A stretch of 64,000 bases of DNA, taken from Isoetes taiwanensis (Eukaryota; Streptophyta; Lycopodiopsida; Isoetales; Isoetaceae). Location: positions 6,508,602 to 6,572,601 of the forward strand of contig JAJEKV010000070.1 in assembly GCA_021234155.1 (NCBI GenBank). Direction: 5' to 3'. The notes beneath the pieces are model-generated. The model worked only from the letters and a program-made list of their open reading frames with translations. It searched no databases and was not told the DNA's origin. The translations under genes and the position numbers were made by a program. This document shows positions 35,721 through 49,315 of this stretch, in pieces. Every line of letters begins with the position of its first letter. Position 1 is the first letter of the stretch.

Positions 35721-38700
35721 AAGCCACCTCCTAGGCCAATTGACTACGAGTGTGAGATAGTTTGGCGCTTCTTCGAGAAGGGGTGGGCTTCTGGCCACAA
35801 AACTTGGTCCCTAGGGCAATTTCGACGTTCTGAGTCCATTGGCAGAGCCAGATCACGGTTCCGGAGAGGGGAAGTTGCCCGTCCGTCGCCAGGGCCTTTG
35901 GGAGAGGAATTTTGGGGCAAGCTGCTTCCGGGTGGTTTTTAGGGTCCGTGCTCTGGTGTCAACACCTCCCCTCTACATCAAGACACGGCGCAAGGTCCTA
36001 GTCAAATCTGACAAGGATAGAGCCTCCGAAACGTAAACCCTATGAGTTTGCCGTGTTTCTAGGGGGTTTGCGTTTTGGGTGCCGAAGTTTTGGTCTTTTG
36101 CACTTGGGACGTGGCCGATCACATGCGCTTGAGAACGCCGAAGCAAGGGGCCAGCGGAATGGAGTTTGGACTGTACTCCTCCGTTGTGGCGGTTAGAAGT
36201 CAAGGGCAGCTTTTGCGTAGCAAGACATTCGTAAATTCGTAATTAATGCATAGTGCGGACTTAAATTCTGATTTTTGTCGGCTAGCTTCCTAAGTCATCG
36301 CCAACATACAGGCCAACTTTCAAAATTTTTGGATAAGGTTTAGATCAAATAGTTTGCACTAGAACGGTCAGGGCAGACTGTTGTTGGGCAGCCGAAATGA
36401 CACACTTGCCCAAAGTCAAACAAGGCCGGGACCTTGCAAGGCCTCCTCATTAGAGGGGAGAGTCCAAACCCGTGAGGCGAGCCCCAAAAAAAGCTTCCCA
36501 AGGCAGCCTTTCTGGCAACTTCCCGCCCGGCGTCGCTAAAGACCACACTCCCGGATCTCGGTTCCGTATCCGGCCGTTGAATCCTTTGTTCAAGGAACCT
36601 GGTCCGAAAGGTCCAAAAATCCAACATCCGTCCGGGAGAACATATCAAACCGCTGGCGTCTGCGGGCGGCAACGAGAAACCAAAGTGTTTTGTCGTTCGG
36701 ACATTGCGGAGGTTCAAAATGCCGATCCGACTTAAGCCACATCGTCGAATGCCAAAATTACCCTAGGGACCAAGTTATACGGTCAATTTTGCAAAAGAAA
36801 CAAACACTTCGCCCTACATTGCGATTCGGCAGACCACCTCCTAGGCCAATTGACTACGAGTGTGTTGCACATGAGATAGTTTGGCGCTTCTTCGAGGAAC
36901 GGGTGGGCTTCGGCCACAAAACGTGGTCCCTAGGGCAATTTCGGCGTTCGAGTCCATTGGCGAGACAGATCACGGTTCGGGAGGGGAAGTTGCCCGTCCG
37001 TCGCCCGGGCCTTTGGGAGAGGAATTTTGGGGCAAGCCGCTTCCCGGGTGGTTTTAGGTCCGTGCTCAAGCGTCAATACCCCCCCTCTACATCAAGACAC
37101 GGCGCAAGGTCCTAGTCAAATCGACAAGGATAGAGCCTCAAAACGTAAACCCTATGAGTTGCCGGGTTCTAGCGGGGTTTTGCGTTTTTGGGTGCCGAGT
37201 TTGGTCTTTTTGCACTTGGGGCGTGGCGATCACATGCAGATTGAGAACGCGAAGCAAGGGGAACTGGCGGAATGGAGTTTGGACCAGCTCCTCCCGTTGT
37301 GGCGGTTAGAAGTCAAGGGCAGCTTTTGCATTAGCAAGACATTAAGTAAATTCGTAATTAATGCATAAATGCGGACTTAAATTCTGATTTTTGTCAGCTA
37401 GCTTCCTAAGTCATCGCCAACATACAGGCCAACTTTCAAAATTTTTGGATAAGGTTTAGATCAAATAGTTTGCACTAGAAACGATCAGACGGCTTTGTTG
37501 TTGGGCAGCCGAGCGACACACACTTGCCCAAGTCAAACAAGGCCAGGGACCTTGCAAGGCCTCCTCATTAGAGGGAGAGTCCAACCCCGGGGCGAGCCCC
37601 AAAAAGCTTCCCAAGGCAGCCTTTCTGGCGGCTCTCCGCCCGGGCGTCGCTAAAGACCACACTCCCCGGATCTCGGTTCCGTATCCGGCCGTTGAATCCT
37701 TTGTTCAAAGAACCTGGTCAGAAGGTCCAAAAAATCCAACATCCGTCCCGGGAGAACATATCAAACGGCGGCGTCTGCGGAGCGGCGGCGTAGAAACCAA
37801 AGTGTTTTGTCGTTAGGACATTGCGGAGGCTCCGAAATGCCGATCCGACTTAAGCCACATCGTCGAGAATGCCAAAATTACCCTAGGGACCAAGTTATCA
37901 CGGTCAATTTTGCAAAAGAAACAAAACACTTCGCCCTACATTTCTTTATTATTCGCCACCACCTCCTAGGCCAATTGACTACGAGTGTGTTGCACATGAG
38001 ATAGTTTGGCGCTTCTTCGAGAAGGGGTGGGCTTCTGGCCACAAAACTTCGTCCCTAGGGCAATGTCGACGTTCTGAGTCCATTGGCGAGAGCAGGATCC
38101 GCAGTTCGGGAGGGAAGTTGGCCGTCCGTCGCCAGGGGCCTTTGGGAGAGGAATTTTTGGGGCAAAATTTTTGCTTCGGGTGGTTTTAGGTTCCGTGCTT
38201 TCTGGCGTCAACACCCCCTCTACATCAAGACCGCGCCAAGGTCCTAGTCAAATCTGACAAGGATAGAGCCTCCGAAACGTAAACCCTATGAGTTGCGAGG
38301 TTCTAGCAGGGTTTGCGTTTTGGGTGCCGAGTTTTGGTCTTTTGCACTTGGGACGTGGCCGATCACATGCAGTTGAGAACGCGAAGCAAGGGGCCCGGCG
38401 GAATAGAGTTTGGACCTGTACTCCTCCGTTGTGGCGGTTAGAAGTCAAGGGCGCTTTTGCGATAGCAAGACATTAATAAATTAAGTAATTAATGCATAGT
38501 ACGGACTTAAATTCTGATTTTTTGTCAGCTAGCTTCCTAAGTCATCGCCAACATACAGGCCAACTTTCAAAAATTTTGGATAAGGTTTAGATCAAATAGT
38601 TTGCACTAGAACGGTCCGGGCAGCCTGTTGTTGGGCAGCCGAAAGCACACTTGCCCAAGTCAAACAAGGCCCGGGGACCTTGCAAGGCCTCCTCATTAGA

Positions 38701-39074
38701 GGGGAGAGTCCGAACCCGGGGAGGCGAGCCCCAAAAGCTTCCCCGGCAGCCTTTCTGGCGGCGCTCCGCCCGGGCGTCGCTAAAGACCACACTCCGGATC
38801 TCGGTTCCGTATCCGGCCGTTGAATCCTTTGTTCAAGGAACCTGGTCCGAGAAGGTCCAAAAAATCCAACATCCGTCCGGAGAACATATCAAACCCAGCG
38901 AAGCGTCTGCGGCGGCGGCGTAGAAACCAAAGTGTTTTGTCGTTCGGACATTGCGGAGGCTCCGATCTTGCCGATCCGACTTCGCCACATCGTCGAATGC
39001 CAAAATTACCCTAGGGACCAAGTTATACGGTCGGTTTTGCAAAAGAAACAAACACTTCGCCCTACATTGCGGTA

Positions 39075-39181
39075 TTTTTTTTTTTGAAGAACCGTGTCGA
39101 CAATATATTAAAAGAATGGTAATGTTACAAAGCAAGTGAGGAGGAAGGAGAACTGCCCCAAAGAGGCAGTGATACCTCGAC
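39075..39181 (-). mobile_element. LINE 3' remnant in array unit
   Basis: Same remnant and site, with small differences (GAACCGTGTCGAC in place of GAACTGTGTCAGC). Confidence 0.75.
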
Positions 39182-40232
39182 AAGCCACCTCCCTAGGCCA
39201 ATTGACTACGAGTGTGTTGCACATGAGATAGTTTGGGCGCTTCTTCGAAAGGGGGTGGGCTTCTGGCCACAAAACTTGGTCCCTAGGGCAATTTCGGCGT
39301 TAGTCCATTGGCGAGCGGATCCGCTTGGTTCCGAGAGGGGAAGTTGCCCGTCCGTCGCCGGGGAACTTTGGGAGGGAATTTTGGGGCAAAAGCTGCCGGG
39401 GTGGTTTTAGGGTCCATGCTGCGGTGTCAACACCTCCCCGTACATCAAGACACGGCGCAGGTCCTAGTCAAATCGACAAGGATAGAGCCTCCCGAAACGT
39501 AAACCCTATGAGTTGCGGGTTCTAGCGAGGGGTTTGCGTTTTGGATCTTAGAGTTTTGGTCTTTTGCACTTGGGACATGGCCGATCACATGCAGTTGAAG
39601 CGCGAAGCAAGGGGCCTGGCGGAATGGAGTTTGGACTGTACTCCTCCGTTGTGGCGGTTAAAGTCAAGGGCCGCTTTTGCGGTAGCAAGACATTAAGTAA
39701 AATTCGTAATTAATGCATAGTACGGACTTAAATTCTGATTTTTGTCGGCTAGCTTCCTAAGTCATAAGCCAACATACGAGGCCAACTTTCAAAATTTTTG
39801 GATAAGGTTTAGATCAAATAGTTTGCACTAGAACAGTCCGGGCGGCTTTGTTGGCAGCCGAAGCCGACACACTTGCCCAAGTCAAACAAGGCCAGGACCT
39901 TGCAAGGCCTCCTCATTAGAGGGAGAGTCCGAACCCCGGGAGGCGAGCCCCAAAAAGCTTCCCAAGGCAGCCCTTTCTGGCGGCTTTCGCCCGGGGGGTG
40001 CCTAAAGACCACACTCCGGATCTCGGTTCCGTATCCGGCCGTTGAATCCTTTGTTCAAGGAACCTGGTCCGAGAAGGTCCAAAAAATCAACATCCGTCCG
40101 GAGAACATATCAAACCCATGGCGTCTGCGAGGCGGCAGCGTAGAAACCAAAGTGTTTTGTTGTTCGAACATTGCGGAGGCTCCGAAATGCCGATCCGACT
40201 TCGCCACATCGTCCAGAATGCCAAAATTACCC

Positions 40233-40236
40233 TAGG
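40233..40236. other. Target-site duplication TAGG (left)
   Basis: The array reads ACCCTAGGGACC where undisturbed. Here CCCTAGG is followed by the element A terminus, and TAGGGACC follows the other terminus at 52,532. TAGG is therefore duplicated. Confidence 0.85.
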
Positions 40237-40268
40237 AACCATCATTCAATTAAATTGGGATTATGTCT
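40237..40268 (+). repeat. Element A terminal inverted repeat (left)
   Basis: Starts AACCATCATTCAATTAAATT and continues GGGATTATGTCT; exact inverted complement of 52,500-52,531. The same terminus begins copy 1 at 15,671. Confidence 0.92.
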
Positions 40269-40647
40269 ATTCCAAAATCGCGCCGTATAAGCTATTTATT
40301 GACCATTATATTGAATTAACCACACTTTTGCACTGAGTTCATTTTCGGGCTAGGAAGATGCATTTTATGTTGAAATGCAAGGGCATCCAAATATTCGGTC
40401 CAAATGACCCATATTATGAAAGAATGTTGGCAATATAAAAGTAGGAAATTGCTTATTAATTAGGTACAATCACCGAAGCGACAACGAAATCTAAACATTG
40501 AAATTGTAGTGTTTTCTGAATAAATAACAGACAAACAAGTTGCTTTCTGAGCGAGAGATTTTCAAAGGGTCAAATCGTGGCGTGGCGCGATTTATTTTCA
40601 TAAATAACGTATTATAGTGGAACATAAACTTTAAAAACTAATCCGAA
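40269..40647. other. Element A left subterminal region
   Basis: Non-coding; holds a GC palindrome near 40,570 (GTGGCGTGGCGCGATTTATT) and a partial one next to the terminal repeat (AAAATCGCGCCGTATAA at 40,275). Probably the 3' flank of the accessory gene. Confidence 0.5.
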
Positions 40648-41834
40648 TCATAAATTAAAGGCGGTGACTGCGGGCGATCTTTGAGATCCTTCGATCATGA
40701 ACAAACCATGCTCTGGATTCCATATAAGATGGATTACAACATCAAAGGGATCGGGATAGAAGCGGGGCCGGGATTCATAGCAACGCGACATCAAGCCCGA
40801 TCCACGAAGTTCTATTTCTAGCTTCGCTGGCACTGCTGAGAGGCGTGGTTCATCTGGCGGGTAATAGAATGTGCCATAATAACAAGCGGCGGGAAGCCGA
40901 AGCCGATGGTTTGCCAATTTCATGCATACGTATTTATAGACACCTAAATTATTGGCCGGTATATACATACAAATTATTGCAAGTATAGCAAACCATACCG
41001 CGTAATATAAAAAAACAATACGTTACCACAGAACCAATAATCTTTGATATAAGAACACAATATATATTCGAAAGAGTTTGGTGTAAAGTATATTTCATAT
41101 TCAAAACTTATTGGAAAGTGTATTTCCGTGTATACATATATATATATATCAAAAAAGTTCCCTTTCTAGAGCGATCTTCTCTAGGTCCCTGTCAATTTCC
41201 CCCGTCCGATTAAGTTCTTGGTATAGTGTTTGTATCTCTTCGACCTTTTTTTCACAGTAGATATTTAGGTGCAAGATCTTGACAAAAGCGAAGCGGGGAA
41301 GTCATCTTTTCAAAATCCTCGGGATGATAGGATGGTGGATTTAGTGATTTGTGGTGATTGAAGCAACACTTCAAAGGCGTCATCATCAACTATAATGATG
41401 TCTTCCTTCTCTTCTGAGCATGAAGTCATCCATCATGTAAGCTCAAGCATTTCACAAATATTTTTTTTACCTAGGATCCTTTGGGTTATTGAATGACTTA
41501 CATTTGCTCGATCCCAAAGCGGATGCCCAATCTCTATGTAACTTCGGGAACTACTCTCAAAACTTCACATATATTTCTATTCTCCATCGGCGACCAAATT
41601 ACTGTGAAATAAAAAGAAAGCTTGGTCTAACATCTCCTTCAATCTGACCCGGGATATACCCATTTAGTATATGTCTCAAATGGTTTTACGTGCATACCAT
41701 GATAAAGGAAATTGTGCTTTAGGTAGCGTTTTTGCGAGCACTCCATTCAAATCGAACACCACGAATTTTGGAGGAAGCGGATTAGAGTGCGTAATAATAA
41801 AGCACACACTTGTGAGACAAGGAAAAAGAAAATT

Positions 41835-41945
41835 GAAATCGGCGGCTTGGCGATTTTCAATTCTGTTGGAATAATTGAAATCGGCGCTTTGGCGATTTTC
41901 AATTACGTTTGAAGAATTGAAATCGGCGCTGGCGGCGATTTTTCA
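41835..41945. repeat. GC palindromes, three in a row
   Basis: GAAATCGGCGGCTTGGCGAT, GAAATCGGCGCTTTGGCGAT and GAAATCGGCGCTGGCGGCGA recur about every 40 bases in an intron-like stretch. They are variants of the element A palindrome. Confidence 0.65.
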
Positions 41946-43979
41946 TTGTTGAATAACATACCTTTACGGTTCTGTTCAACATCGCCAATGATGAGCTTAC
42001 TCTCGGTGTCTTGATTACGCGGAAGTGTCGACCACATCACTTAGTGTTTGAACTATGGTTGATACTTCATTACTCTTTATGCTAACGACTCGAGCTTTCG
42101 AATCCTTGTATCATCAAGGATTTTGTCTTCTTAGTTTTAGTTACCTACATCCACTTACGCCGGATTTTCCAATGTGATTGGAAGGATAGGCAGCGCTCTC
42201 GGCCGCATAGTTAAAAGGCTGTTGCTTGTCGATATCCTTCTTTATGCCCTCTATATGCTTTCTCATTTCTTCCCGCTCTGCTGCCCGGATCTGCGGGTAA
42301 AATTTGGACTTAGAGCTGGAAGCTTTATTTTTTGCACTACCTAAGCGGACCCCTAGGTGCCACCTCTAGCACTTTCTCGAAAAAAATATCGAGGAAGTCC
42401 TTGGCTTGACCATCGAGACCACACTTTGGCATTTCCTAGCTAACCCGAGCTTCCCGCCCGACATAACCTCAACATGAAACTCCCAACCGTAGACTCTAGC
42501 GGGCGAGAAGGCTTCAATCGAGAGAAAACTTCGAAAGGGCCAAAGAAAACCATGCTTATTCAGCCTCCTTATGCGCCGTCGGTAGCTCATACTTGATTGG
42601 TGAATTAAGGGCGAGGGTCGACCCGGATTTTCTTCTTCCTCTTCCTCTTCCTCTTAGTCCGGGTCCACATCCACATCTGCGGTCCCTTTCCCTTTGTCTT
42701 ACATGAATTGGATTCGACATAAAAACATTCTTCAATAGGGGTTCATCTAGCCGATAGCAGCGCCAAACAATCTTCTCACCTTCGGTTTCCCCTTGAGTCT
42801 TTCATATTCTTTATCATCCATAATGGCTATCATAAGGACTAGCACATGTGAGATCTTACTTTCGGTACTAAACTCACTATCTTTGTTTTCATCTATCATT
42901 CTTTGCTTGCCTCATCACTTTAATGCATTCGACATCATTTTCGGCCAGCTAGTGCATATCGTAGGAAATGTCGGAGTGGCAAAGCTATCCGCGATAGTAT
43001 AATGCATCTCGATCGTCAAACCAACTGCATGTGTTGAAGAAGGTCTTTGTAATCATCCTGTGTCCATCTCGTTACCCGGGCTATCAAGAACAAATAGAGT
43101 GATGTCGGTTGGCCCTTCACCTACCTCTGGCATGGCACACTTATAACCGGTGGACACCTTATAGAAAAAGGAGACTTCGTCTACTGCCGTCTTCTTCACC
43201 AAAGCAACTTTTCTTTTTTTAGGTCAGGCCTTAACTTTCGTGTGAATCCCCTTAAGAGTTGCCACATTCTTAGCCTTTTCTTTTGCTTCACAAAATCTTT
43301 TGACCAAAATACATATTTCTTAATGTCATCATTAGATCGTTGTACTTTTGCATTAAGCCTATCTCGATAACATCATGTCTCACGAGAGCCTTTGCGGTTC
43401 TTCACCAACGACTTTTTCGGGACTTTCATATTCTTTATCGATTCGCATGCATCTTGAAAGATGTCAAGTGCTTTCTTTGCGAGCGTTTTCTTGTAGATAA
43501 CTTCCTTTACGATGCAACTATCTAGAGCGTAGATTAATTACGCATCATCAATCCTTGTGCCTTTCTCATTTTACGTGATACCTATATCAAAAATAGGCGT
43601 ATCTTGCGGAGGAAACACGCCATCACGAATCGGCAACTTCTTTTTTGAATAAGCGTCCCAAAATTAAGTTCCACTTTTCCCATACAGTGGAAGAAAAAAT
43701 AATCTTGCGGGCATCCTTTGGCACCGTTTGCTCTTACATTGCCCGACTTGTGCATCCCCTTTTTCTTCTTTGATCTAGTGGCCTTGTTCTTGTCTGTATT
43801 ATGGTTTGGCCGCGGTGTCCTTTCTAGTAATTTGAATTGGCACTCTTAGATTGCCCTTATGCGTCGGCATTGGTTTCCATATTCGATCCATTGGTTCTGG
43901 CGTGCATAAGCTGCTCCACATCTGGGACGCAAAATATGGGCGTTAGATAAAAAAAAAAAACAGGTCGTGAAAGTAACAA

Positions 43980-44235
43980 TATAAAACGCGCCAGCGCGTT
44001 TTTAATTAATCCGCGTATTTACAAAAGAAGCGGCGCTGGCGCGATTTCTTCATGATGAAAGAATTGGCGCCCGGCTCGTTTCTTGTAAATCCGTCACAAA
44101 AATAACAACATAAAGCAGCGCCCGGTAGCGTTTTTGCTAATCATGTATTTAGAAAATCGCGACCATATGAAGAAATCGCGCCCGGCGTTTCTTGCAAATA
44201 ACGGATTAAGCGGCAGCGCTTTGGCCGCGATTAAA
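43980..44235. repeat. GC palindrome cluster, about seven copies
   Basis: Variants such as AAAACGCGCCAGCGCGTTTT (43,983), AGCGGCGCTGGCGCGATTTC (44,029) and AATCGCGCCCGGCGTTTCTT occur every 30-50 bases. This is the reverse-strand equivalent of the cluster at 25.8-26.2 kb in copy 1. Confidence 0.7.
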
Positions 44236-46022
44236 CATATGTGTGGAACATAAAATACCTTTTGTGCGGGAATGTCTTTCCCATGTCATTCGATGGCCTT
44301 TGATTTAGGCTAATTACTGCTGTTTGTTGTGGAGCCAGCGAGGAATCGGCAATTTACATTTGAATCTGATCTATAGAATAAGCCCGATTTCCGGTTTTTT
44401 TGCTTGCCTGATCAAAACCTTCAGCCTCCAGCGAATCTTGGCCATCTATTATCATGAAGTGAATATCGAGGTTGCCGGTTAAATCTTCTAGTTTATTCCA
44501 TATCAACACCTTCTTAGTCTTCATATCAAAAGGCACCACATCTGTAGGCATTGGCACAATCACGGGTTTTCTATCATCTTTGTCGACTATTTCCATTCGT
44601 CTTTGCTTGTCAAATCTTCTGGCGACAAACATAGCCTTAGTGGACACGAAAAGCACATCGACATGGATAGGATCTGCGTGAAGCTAAGGCCCGATGGATA
44701 CTTGTCGACATATTTCTTGAGTTTGCTCATGGCCTCTAAGCTGTCTCGCCTTGTCATCATCACTAGTCATATCACGTAATGCCTAGAGCGTCTGGTGTTT
44801 CCACGGCTCTAGAACTTGCATCTTCCTTCTCTTTTAAAGCTTGTAGGTGCGAGACTAGGCGCGACCTTATCTTGATTGCTCTTCTCACGGTGAGAGACCT
44901 TCACATATTTTTTGGTGTCAATAGATCACCACGACCCGATAAATTTGAAGAGGTTATCTGCGGCCTCATCCGTTCTTAGGGCGGTCTCTTTAAAGGAACT
45001 AACCTTACTTGATAATTTAACTTCTTCAATACTTTTTTTTTTTCGACCGCTTCAAGTCACGAACGGTAAGAATCGTCTGTTCTTACGCATGTGATCGAGA
45101 ATACCTTGTTTCTTCATTTGATCTGTTTCCTTAACTCTAGACATGAAAATCAGATCGTCTTTCCGCTAGTCTTGAAGATCTCCACATACCATTGAGCCCT
45201 CGGTAGATCTTCTTACGGACATGGAGGCTCTACGAGCCTTCATTATTTCGATCATTATCGTCAATGGTCTAGCGTGTGCCAAATCTGCCCGATACATCTT
45301 CATCCGTTCTTGGTTTTTAAAGTAGGATGTCCACGGACCACAATGTGTGATGTTCTTGCTTTTCTTTTCACATTTTAGAAGATCACGAAAGTTACAATCA
45401 TGTGGTGAGTAATGAAATCAGCGGCCCGAAGCGTTTTTCATAGGCATTACTTTCAAAAACATAAATTGTACAGCGGGGAAAGTAGCGAGACAACCAAAAC
45501 CACTCATAATTATAAATCGGCGCCCGGCGTTCTTAAGAAGGGACCTCTGAGACACTTCTCTTTTATAAAGAGACATACTAGGCTACAAAAAAGACTTGTC
45601 AAAAGAGCTGGAGAATCTGAAGTAAAGACTTCCCACGGTCTACATTATACAAAATGGATAATTGTTCCAACAAAAACATATCGGAGTAAAGGAGAAGATT
45701 ATAACAAAAAACACACAAAAAAAAGGTAGTAGAAGCGGTAGAAATGACCACGAAACAATATGAAAGGTAGACAATACAGAGACAGCGAGAACCGCCAGGA
45801 TACGAGAGACACACAAAGGTAGACAATACCGTTGAAAAACATCCTAGAAACCTAACAATAAAAGAGACCGCAAATCAATTACAAAACAAAAAAGCAGATC
45901 AATTACGAAGCTTTTGGATCAAAACTTTTCTGCTTGTTCAGCCCTCGGGCTTAAGGATTTGTGCTTTGGGCTGTCGCCCACCTCTACCGGCGCCTCGGCG
46001 GCGGCCGATCCTCTAGGCGCCA

Positions 46023-46445
46023 TAGAAGCGCAAGTGCGGATAGTAAGAGGCTGGGTTTTGGTTTAAACTTATATGTATCGTTCATAATCTAGGCCGTCGA
46101 TTTACAACCGTAAATTCAAATTAGCGTCCTTTTAAATTTATCTGCCTAATTAACGCCCGTCCGGCTCATTTACAAATTTAAATTGTGTTTTTCTTTTTTA
46201 GTGCAATTTCAAGATAACAATTAATTATTAATTTCAAAGAAAGCATATGTGGCAATCTACTACCACCTAATCGGCCACCTACTATCGGGCGCCCAAGATC
46301 ATTCCTAGTATCGGGGCCCAAGAACAATCGACTATCGAGGCCCCAAGATCCGTTCGATCCCATTCGATCGATCGAGCGCCTTCAATCCATTCGATCGAGC
46401 CGCCTTCAATTCCCATTCGATGTCTGCTGAACTATGGTGAATTGA
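46023..46445. other. Spacer between accessory gene and DUF8039-like frame
   Basis: Equivalent of 23,567-23,980 in copy 1; no coding frame. Likely holds divergent promoters for both genes, although I see no certain TATA box. Confidence 0.4.
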
Positions 46446-46760
46446 ATGCATTCTCTTGTTCTCAATTTTTTAGTCCTCTATTTTTTTACAATGCATTACG
46501 GTTCTTTATCGATTAATGGGAGAAGAATGCTATCTTTTAACGACAAACTTGAAGGCCGAGTAGGATTGTGTAAAATCGAAGATTTGAATCAAGTTCTATG
46601 TGTCATGGTGTTCCTCTTGGAACAAGTTTACGTAAGATTTCTATTCTAAAAGCTGCAATTATGAAGATGAGGCTCTTCCAAGAAGACATCCGGTGGCGTC
46701 TGATTGGTGGCGTGGGCACATTTGTAGCATGGCCAAAGAGCGTCGAAAAAGGTATGTATA
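46446..46760 (+). CDS. DUF8039-like domain frame of element A, copy 2
   Basis: Reads KLEGRVGLCKIEDLN, then after a frame change CHGVPLGTSLRKISI, MRLFQEDIRW and GGVGTFVAWPKSVEKG, ending at a GTATGT donor. It matches 23,566-23,204 in copy 1 with several small indels. Confidence 0.5.
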
Positions 46761-47086
46761 TTTGGATATTCAAAAAAAAGAATATATCATATCATCATAG
46801 CGTGATGTTGTGAACTTTGTATTCTTTGATGCTCTTTAGCCCGATCATATCAACCCCATGAAACTACACATTAATGAAAATATGTAGTTTCTTGGGGTTT
46901 AGTCCTCTTAGGCTGGAGGTATCCGCGAGGATTCAATGTTTTTCGACATTGCATATAAAAAAAATAAACTAATGACAGGAAAAGTATAGTGCAAAATTAG
47001 CCCGGTAGAGTTTGTATTCATATTCAAAAAGTTATGTACATTTCTTCTTCTCCAAAAATGCGCCCGGTAGCGAATTCTTTCTATCT

Positions 47087-47490
47087 CTACAATATGTCGA
47101 GACGGGCCCACTTCATCTTGCCCAATCCCGCTTAAGAAGTCCCACCTGAACCACCACGATATGCCGGGATCCTCATCTTTCACGAGGATGTCGAGTCTCA
47201 AACCCAGTGTTGTATCGATCCACGATACTATAAATCAAATCCTTGTACTTATTTGTTGGCATGAGCCTTACTAAGAGCATGAGGAGTGCGATATGTCCAT
47301 AGATGCGATGGAAGTGTACCCATGGCCCCCGATACGAGTTTGTCTAATGGATTCTCCAACTCTCTTTGAGCGTTTTGAGCAAAGACACTCAAGTAATATC
47401 TTGTACGGGGTCGAGTTGATGGTAGTCGAGGGAACTAGAACCCGCCGGTGTATTTGAACCAGCCGGTGTCCATGCATAAGGAAAATCCAT
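47087..47490 (-). pseudogene. Small ORF of element A, copy 2
   Basis: Equivalent of 22,566-22,961. Matching pieces are MDFPYAW, QRELENPLD, PTNKY(K)DLIYSIVDRYNT and WFRWDFL. The codon that is TGA in copy 1 is CGA here, but other frameshifts break the frame. The copy 1-specific 1.9-kb insertion is absent upstream. Confidence 0.4.
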
Positions 47491-47529
47491 GGCACTAGAG
47501 CGAGAAAGAAAGTAATTAGCCGATCTATT

Positions 47530-47660
47530 TCACCACGGCGCTGGCGATTTGTATAAAACGTATGAAATTGAAATGCCAAACTAAAAAGCAGCGCTGGCGA
47601 TTTGATTAACCTAGTGGAAAACGTAACCCAAAAATAGAAATCGCCAAGCGCGATTTCTCC
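47530..47660. repeat. GC palindromes, three copies
   Basis: CACGGCGCTGGCGATTT, AGCAGCGCTGGCGATTTG and AAATCGCCAAGCGCGATTT, equivalents of the three copies at 20,545-20,702. Confidence 0.65.
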
Positions 47661-48249
47661 CCATTCCAACATATTATTCTAACAAAATGCATAATCACGA
47701 GAATCTGAAATCGAAATTCAAAATATAAAGCCGGTATTAGTTCATTGTTTAGTTCATTGTTTTAGTTCATTATTTAGAATGCGGATAGAGGAAGAGCTAG
47801 TGAAGATCTATGATCTATGATCATAGATCATAGATCATAGAGCAAGATCATAGAAGCGGATATGATCTATGATCATTATTTACACCGAAATTATGATCAT
47901 TATTTACTTGAATTATGATCATTAATTAGAACAGAATAGAGGAAGAGCTAATTGAAATAGAATAACTTCATTATTTTAGATCATTAATTAGAGCAGATAG
48001 AGGAAGAGCTAGTGAAATAGAATAAGAAGCGGATCATATAGGCAAGATCCGCAGAACAAGATCATAGAAGCGAGGATATTACGATTCATGTAAAAATGGC
48101 CCGATTAACTGATTAAATTAAGCGTGGTAAATATCTTGATGCATGTAAAATAACATGCTTTACGTAAAATAACTAAAAGAATGAGAGATACTAACCTATT
48201 TGTGTTACGTACCTATTTATGTAAAGAATGAGAGATACTAACCTATTTG

Positions 48250-49310
48250 TGGTAAAGAATTGAGCCTCGACTTGAAACCAAAAGATCGAAAACCAATAGC
48301 GGATGATTTGATTCGAGATGATTTGAGCCTTAAAGCGAGAAAAATCTTTAACACAAAAAGCATGATTTGGAGGCAGAAGCTTTAACACAAAAAACCAAAG
48401 TCAAAGGCGAAAAAAAAAAAAACCAAAAAGCCTACAAACCTTTGGGCGAAAACACCTTTGGAAAACCCTAAAGCGGATGATTGTAGAAGCCGAAAAGCTG
48501 GAAAAGTCGAAGTTTAAAGCATATATAAGCCGAGTTTAAAGCATATAGAAGCACCACGAATTTATAAGCGATTGAAGCGCCCGCGAGATTGAAGCGGTGC
48601 ATGCAAAGATTGAAGCCATACCTGAGATTGAAGCCCGGTGCATGCAAATATTGGAGCGAATAGTTCGAAAAGCAGCGGATAGATCAAGTTCGGCGATTCA
48701 AGCGAAATTCGAAGCGAAGTTGAGCGCCGGAAGTTCCGAAGTTTCGAATGAGAGAACCGTAAAAGCTGGAAAAGTTGGAAAGGGATTGTGAACTGGAAAT
48801 AATAAGCTGCTTTAAAAAATTTAGTATCAGCATATAATAACTAACATTTATTGCAAAAGGGTTATATAAGTTATAAGATTTAAGGTTAATGAATTTGAAG
48901 ATTTAAGGTTAAGGTTAATATAAGATTTAGGTTTATATAAGATTTAAGATTTAAAGGTTTATATAAGATTTAAGATTTAAGGTTAATATAAGATTTAAGA
49001 TTTAAGGTTTATGAATTTGAATTTAGAAGTTTTAAGTTTTAAAAAGTTTTAGGCTAAGGTTATATTTATTGAAGGTTAGAAGTTTTAACCTTACAACTTC
49101 TAACCTTAAAAGTGCTAACCTAAAAGCCTTAAAGTTGTTTTAAAAGGTTACAACATTAAAGGTTATTACAAGTTACTATATTATAGGTTAACTTATTATT
49201 ATTATAGATTAAGTTATTATAGGTTATTATTAAGGTTAACTTTCATTTAAGAACATGTTAGGGAGATGTTATTTGGATATGCTAACTTACTATAGGTTTT
49301 ATTCATTTTA
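48250..49310. repeat. Degraded minisatellite and AT-rich transposase upstream region
   Basis: Equivalent of 18.9-20.1 kb in copy 1. Repeated AGCGGATGATT and GATTGAAGC-type units give way to AAGGTTA/TATAAGATTTAAG repeats. No gene. Confidence 0.5.
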
Positions 49311-49315
49311 GGTCA

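Larger units (their letters stand above)
28248..40236 (+). repeat. Tandem array of a monomer of about 1.13 kb (left part, about 10.5 units)
   Basis: The landmark AAAGTGTTTTG(T)CGTTCGG recurs near 28,498, 29,628, 30,848, 31,968, 33,101, 34,340, 35,464, 36,681, 37,798, 38,929 and 40,147. Base spacing is 1,117-1,133, or 1,217-1,239 where a LINE remnant sits in the unit. The first unit (28,248-28,364) is partial and diverged. Fixed blocks include TTGGATAAGGTTTAGATCAA and ATTACCCTAGGGACCAAG. Variable sites cluster at CAG/CTG/CCG. The frames in the array change from unit to unit and are not genes. The array is interrupted at 40,237 by element A and resumes at 52,532 in the same unit. Confidence 0.92.
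40648..46022 (-). pseudogene. Accessory multi-exon gene of element A, copy 2
   Basis: Mirrors copy 1 and adds the 3' end that copy 1 lacks. The start codon is at 46,022 (CAT on the plus strand) in the RG-rich exon. Recognisable parts are PTDVVPFDMKTKKVLIWNKL and NLDIHFMIIDGQDSLEAEGF (44,540-44,400), VFWSKDFVK (about 43,300), an acidic Glu run (about 42,640), a KPR.SSIFF/FEKVLE region (about 42,390), and a last open part (40,968-40,648) with ACYYGTFYYPPDEPRLSAVP, PRFYPDPFDVVIHLIWNPEH and a stop. Estimated product near 900-1,000 residues. It is heavily frameshifted, with differences from copy 1 concentrated at CAG/CTG, so the true coding state cannot be judged. Family unknown. Confidence 0.5.
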